Assembly (NCBI GenBank): GCA_033557465.1
Contig: CM066036.1
Span: 722,561,828 to 722,625,827 of the forward strand
Reading direction: 5' to 3'
DNA from: Ichthyophis bannanicus
Lineage: Eukaryota; Chordata; Amphibia; Gymnophiona; Ichthyophiidae
DNA: 64,000 bases
Positions within the stretch are counted from its first letter, which is position 1. Each line of letters starts with the position of its first letter. The notes beneath the pieces are model-generated. The model was given only the letters and a program-made list of their open reading frames with translations. It did no database searches and was not told where the DNA came from. Both the position numbers and the translations under genes were made by a program. Shown here piece after piece: positions 62,885-64,000 of the stretch.

Positions 62885-63284
62885 CTTTCCTCCATGATAA
62901 GATCTGAATGGAGCACAGTGTCCCCCTACAACGGTATACTAGATAAACCACAATACAAATTCCCAAAAAGAGGAACAAATAAACCCTCCTATGTGCAAAT
63001 CTCCTCTAAAATATTTATACTAATACTTCAAAGTATCAATAGTATCACTCTGAGAAGGAAAAAAAGACCTCAGTACCAGACCTCAGAGCCAACATCATCA
63101 GTCATAAAAAAAACCCCTTCTCTTCTGTAGGTCTCTAGCACAGGACAAAACTTCTTTATATAAAGTTCAAACAATTTAGTCACTAGCAACATTTCGAGAA
63201 CTTTTAAAATTGATACTTATCTTCATCCCGGTAGTACTCTGAAAAGTCGTTATCTCTACATTCAGTCCAAACACTCCAGAAAGC
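62885..63284. other. Unassigned
   Basis: No frame or known repeat. 63180-63250 has weak PLE-like phrases (catttcgagaac ... atcttcatcccgg). Confidence 0.25.
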
Positions 63285-63600
63285 CAGGGGCGGCCCAAGG
63301 GGGGTGCAGGGCCATGTGCGGAGACTCGGTGTGGGACCTCATTTGCATAAGGGGCCTCATTTGCATAATTTTACCATACACTAACTTTTAGTAAACATGC
63401 CTCTTAATGAGTGTATGGATAAAGAAAGACTAAAAGATTTCTACATTAATCCAGTGCCAACCGCCAGGCACATTAGGAACTACTACAAACACTGCCCATT
63501 TAGAACCCATAGCAAACCTGCCGTATCCTGACAGCAAAACCAGGAGTCACAAAGCACCATACCTTACCTATCAAAAGGCAACACTGCAAATATTGTACAC
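63285..63600 (+). repeat. Repeat family R1, copy 2
   Basis: Same order of blocks as 57481-58065, with deletions, ending at the CR1 boundary 'aaatattgtacac'. Confidence 0.65.
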
Positions 63601-64000
63601 AGTGTACTACTGTGGATCAGAAACTGGTTAAAAGATAGAAAGCAGAGGGTAGGGCTAAATGGCCAATTTTCCCAATGGAGAAAGGTGAATAGTGGTGTAC
63701 CCCAGGGATCTGTGCTGGGTCCTCTGCTTTTTGACATATTCATAAATGACCTGGAAAGTGGAATAACGAGTGAGGTTATCAAATTTGCAGATGACACAAA
63801 CTATTTAAAGTTGTTAAAACCCAAGAGGATTGTGGAAAATTGCAAGAGGATCTTGATAAATTGGAAGACTGGGCATCAAAATGGCAGATGAAATTTAATG
63901 TGGACAAGTGCAAAGTTATGCACCTAGGGAAGAACAACCCAAACTATGGTTACACGATGCAAGGTTCCACTTTAGGAACCACCACACAGGAAAAAGATTT
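63601..64000 (+). pseudogene. CR1 family A, RT fragment running off the window
   Basis: Encodes '[20 protein letters not shown]' and '[20 protein letters not shown]' (F-A-D-D at about 63783-63797), then a frameshift near 63810-63830, and continues as 'cacctaggga' (KVMHLG) to the window end. This copy keeps the RT block deleted in 2160-3325. Confidence 0.85.

Overview
The window looks like intergenic DNA from a large, transposon-rich vertebrate genome. I found no host gene that I can support. Almost every recognisable coding stretch belongs to a mobile element: CR1, L1, L2 and R4/Rex6-type LINEs, Penelope-like elements (PLEs), Ngaro-type tyrosine-recombinase retrotransposons, Ty3/Gypsy elements, two endogenous retroviruses (ERVs), tRNA-derived SINEs and small inverted-repeat elements. 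Co-occurrence of PLE, Ngaro, R4/Rex6, L1, L2, CR1 and ERV families fits an amphibian best. A caecilian is my guess, but the sequence does not prove it.

Layout. 1-1024 is the 3' end of a plus-strand Ngaro-type element with split direct repeats, followed by CR1 pieces (1025-3325). From 3.5 to 13.7 kb there is a nest: a minus-strand R4/Rex6-type LINE holds a CR1 copy, which holds a nearly complete minus-strand Ngaro element (6297-12775; reverse transcriptase, RNase H, tyrosine recombinase, SGNH hydrolase), which itself holds another CR1 3' end. 14.1-18 kb is a composite noncoding repeat with tRNA-like modules. 20.6-27.4 kb is a decayed L1 carrying a Penelope-like fold-back insertion (21922-23483) with a hammerhead-like motif. 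27.4-28.3 kb is the 5' part of a CR1.

28.8-55.4 kb is framed by two ~1.03-kb LTRs of a plus-strand ERV (ERV1) with a tRNA-Pro-like primer site, a degenerate gag-like reading frame, a small env fragment and a polypurine tract. Its body is filled with later insertions: L1, L2, CR1, fold-back elements, and the remains of a second, minus-strand ERV (ERV2; RNase H, integrase and probable env, 46.7-50.65 kb). The 5' LTR of ERV1 is itself split by the most striking object of the window: a young 7.1-kb LTR retrotransposon (29818-36926, minus strand) with TG...CA ends, an ATGT target duplication, a tRNA-Ser-like primer site and a polypurine tract. Its single open 1504-codon frame encodes SCAN-like capsid, zinc knuckle, aspartic protease, a complete dUTPase, reverse transcriptase and RNase H, with no integrase. 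The frame then continues for 377 codons into its own 1.5-kb LTR.

55.4-64 kb holds a second R4/Rex6 fragment, a CR1 split by a small inverted-repeat transposon, a repeat family present twice, pyrimidine-rich DNA, an L2 3' end, a broken Mag/CsRN1-like Ty3/Gypsy element (about 60.9-62.9 kb, minus strand) and a CR1 that runs off the window. The elements do not cooperate as a pathway; the biology here is insertion history plus a few elements with unusual domain content.
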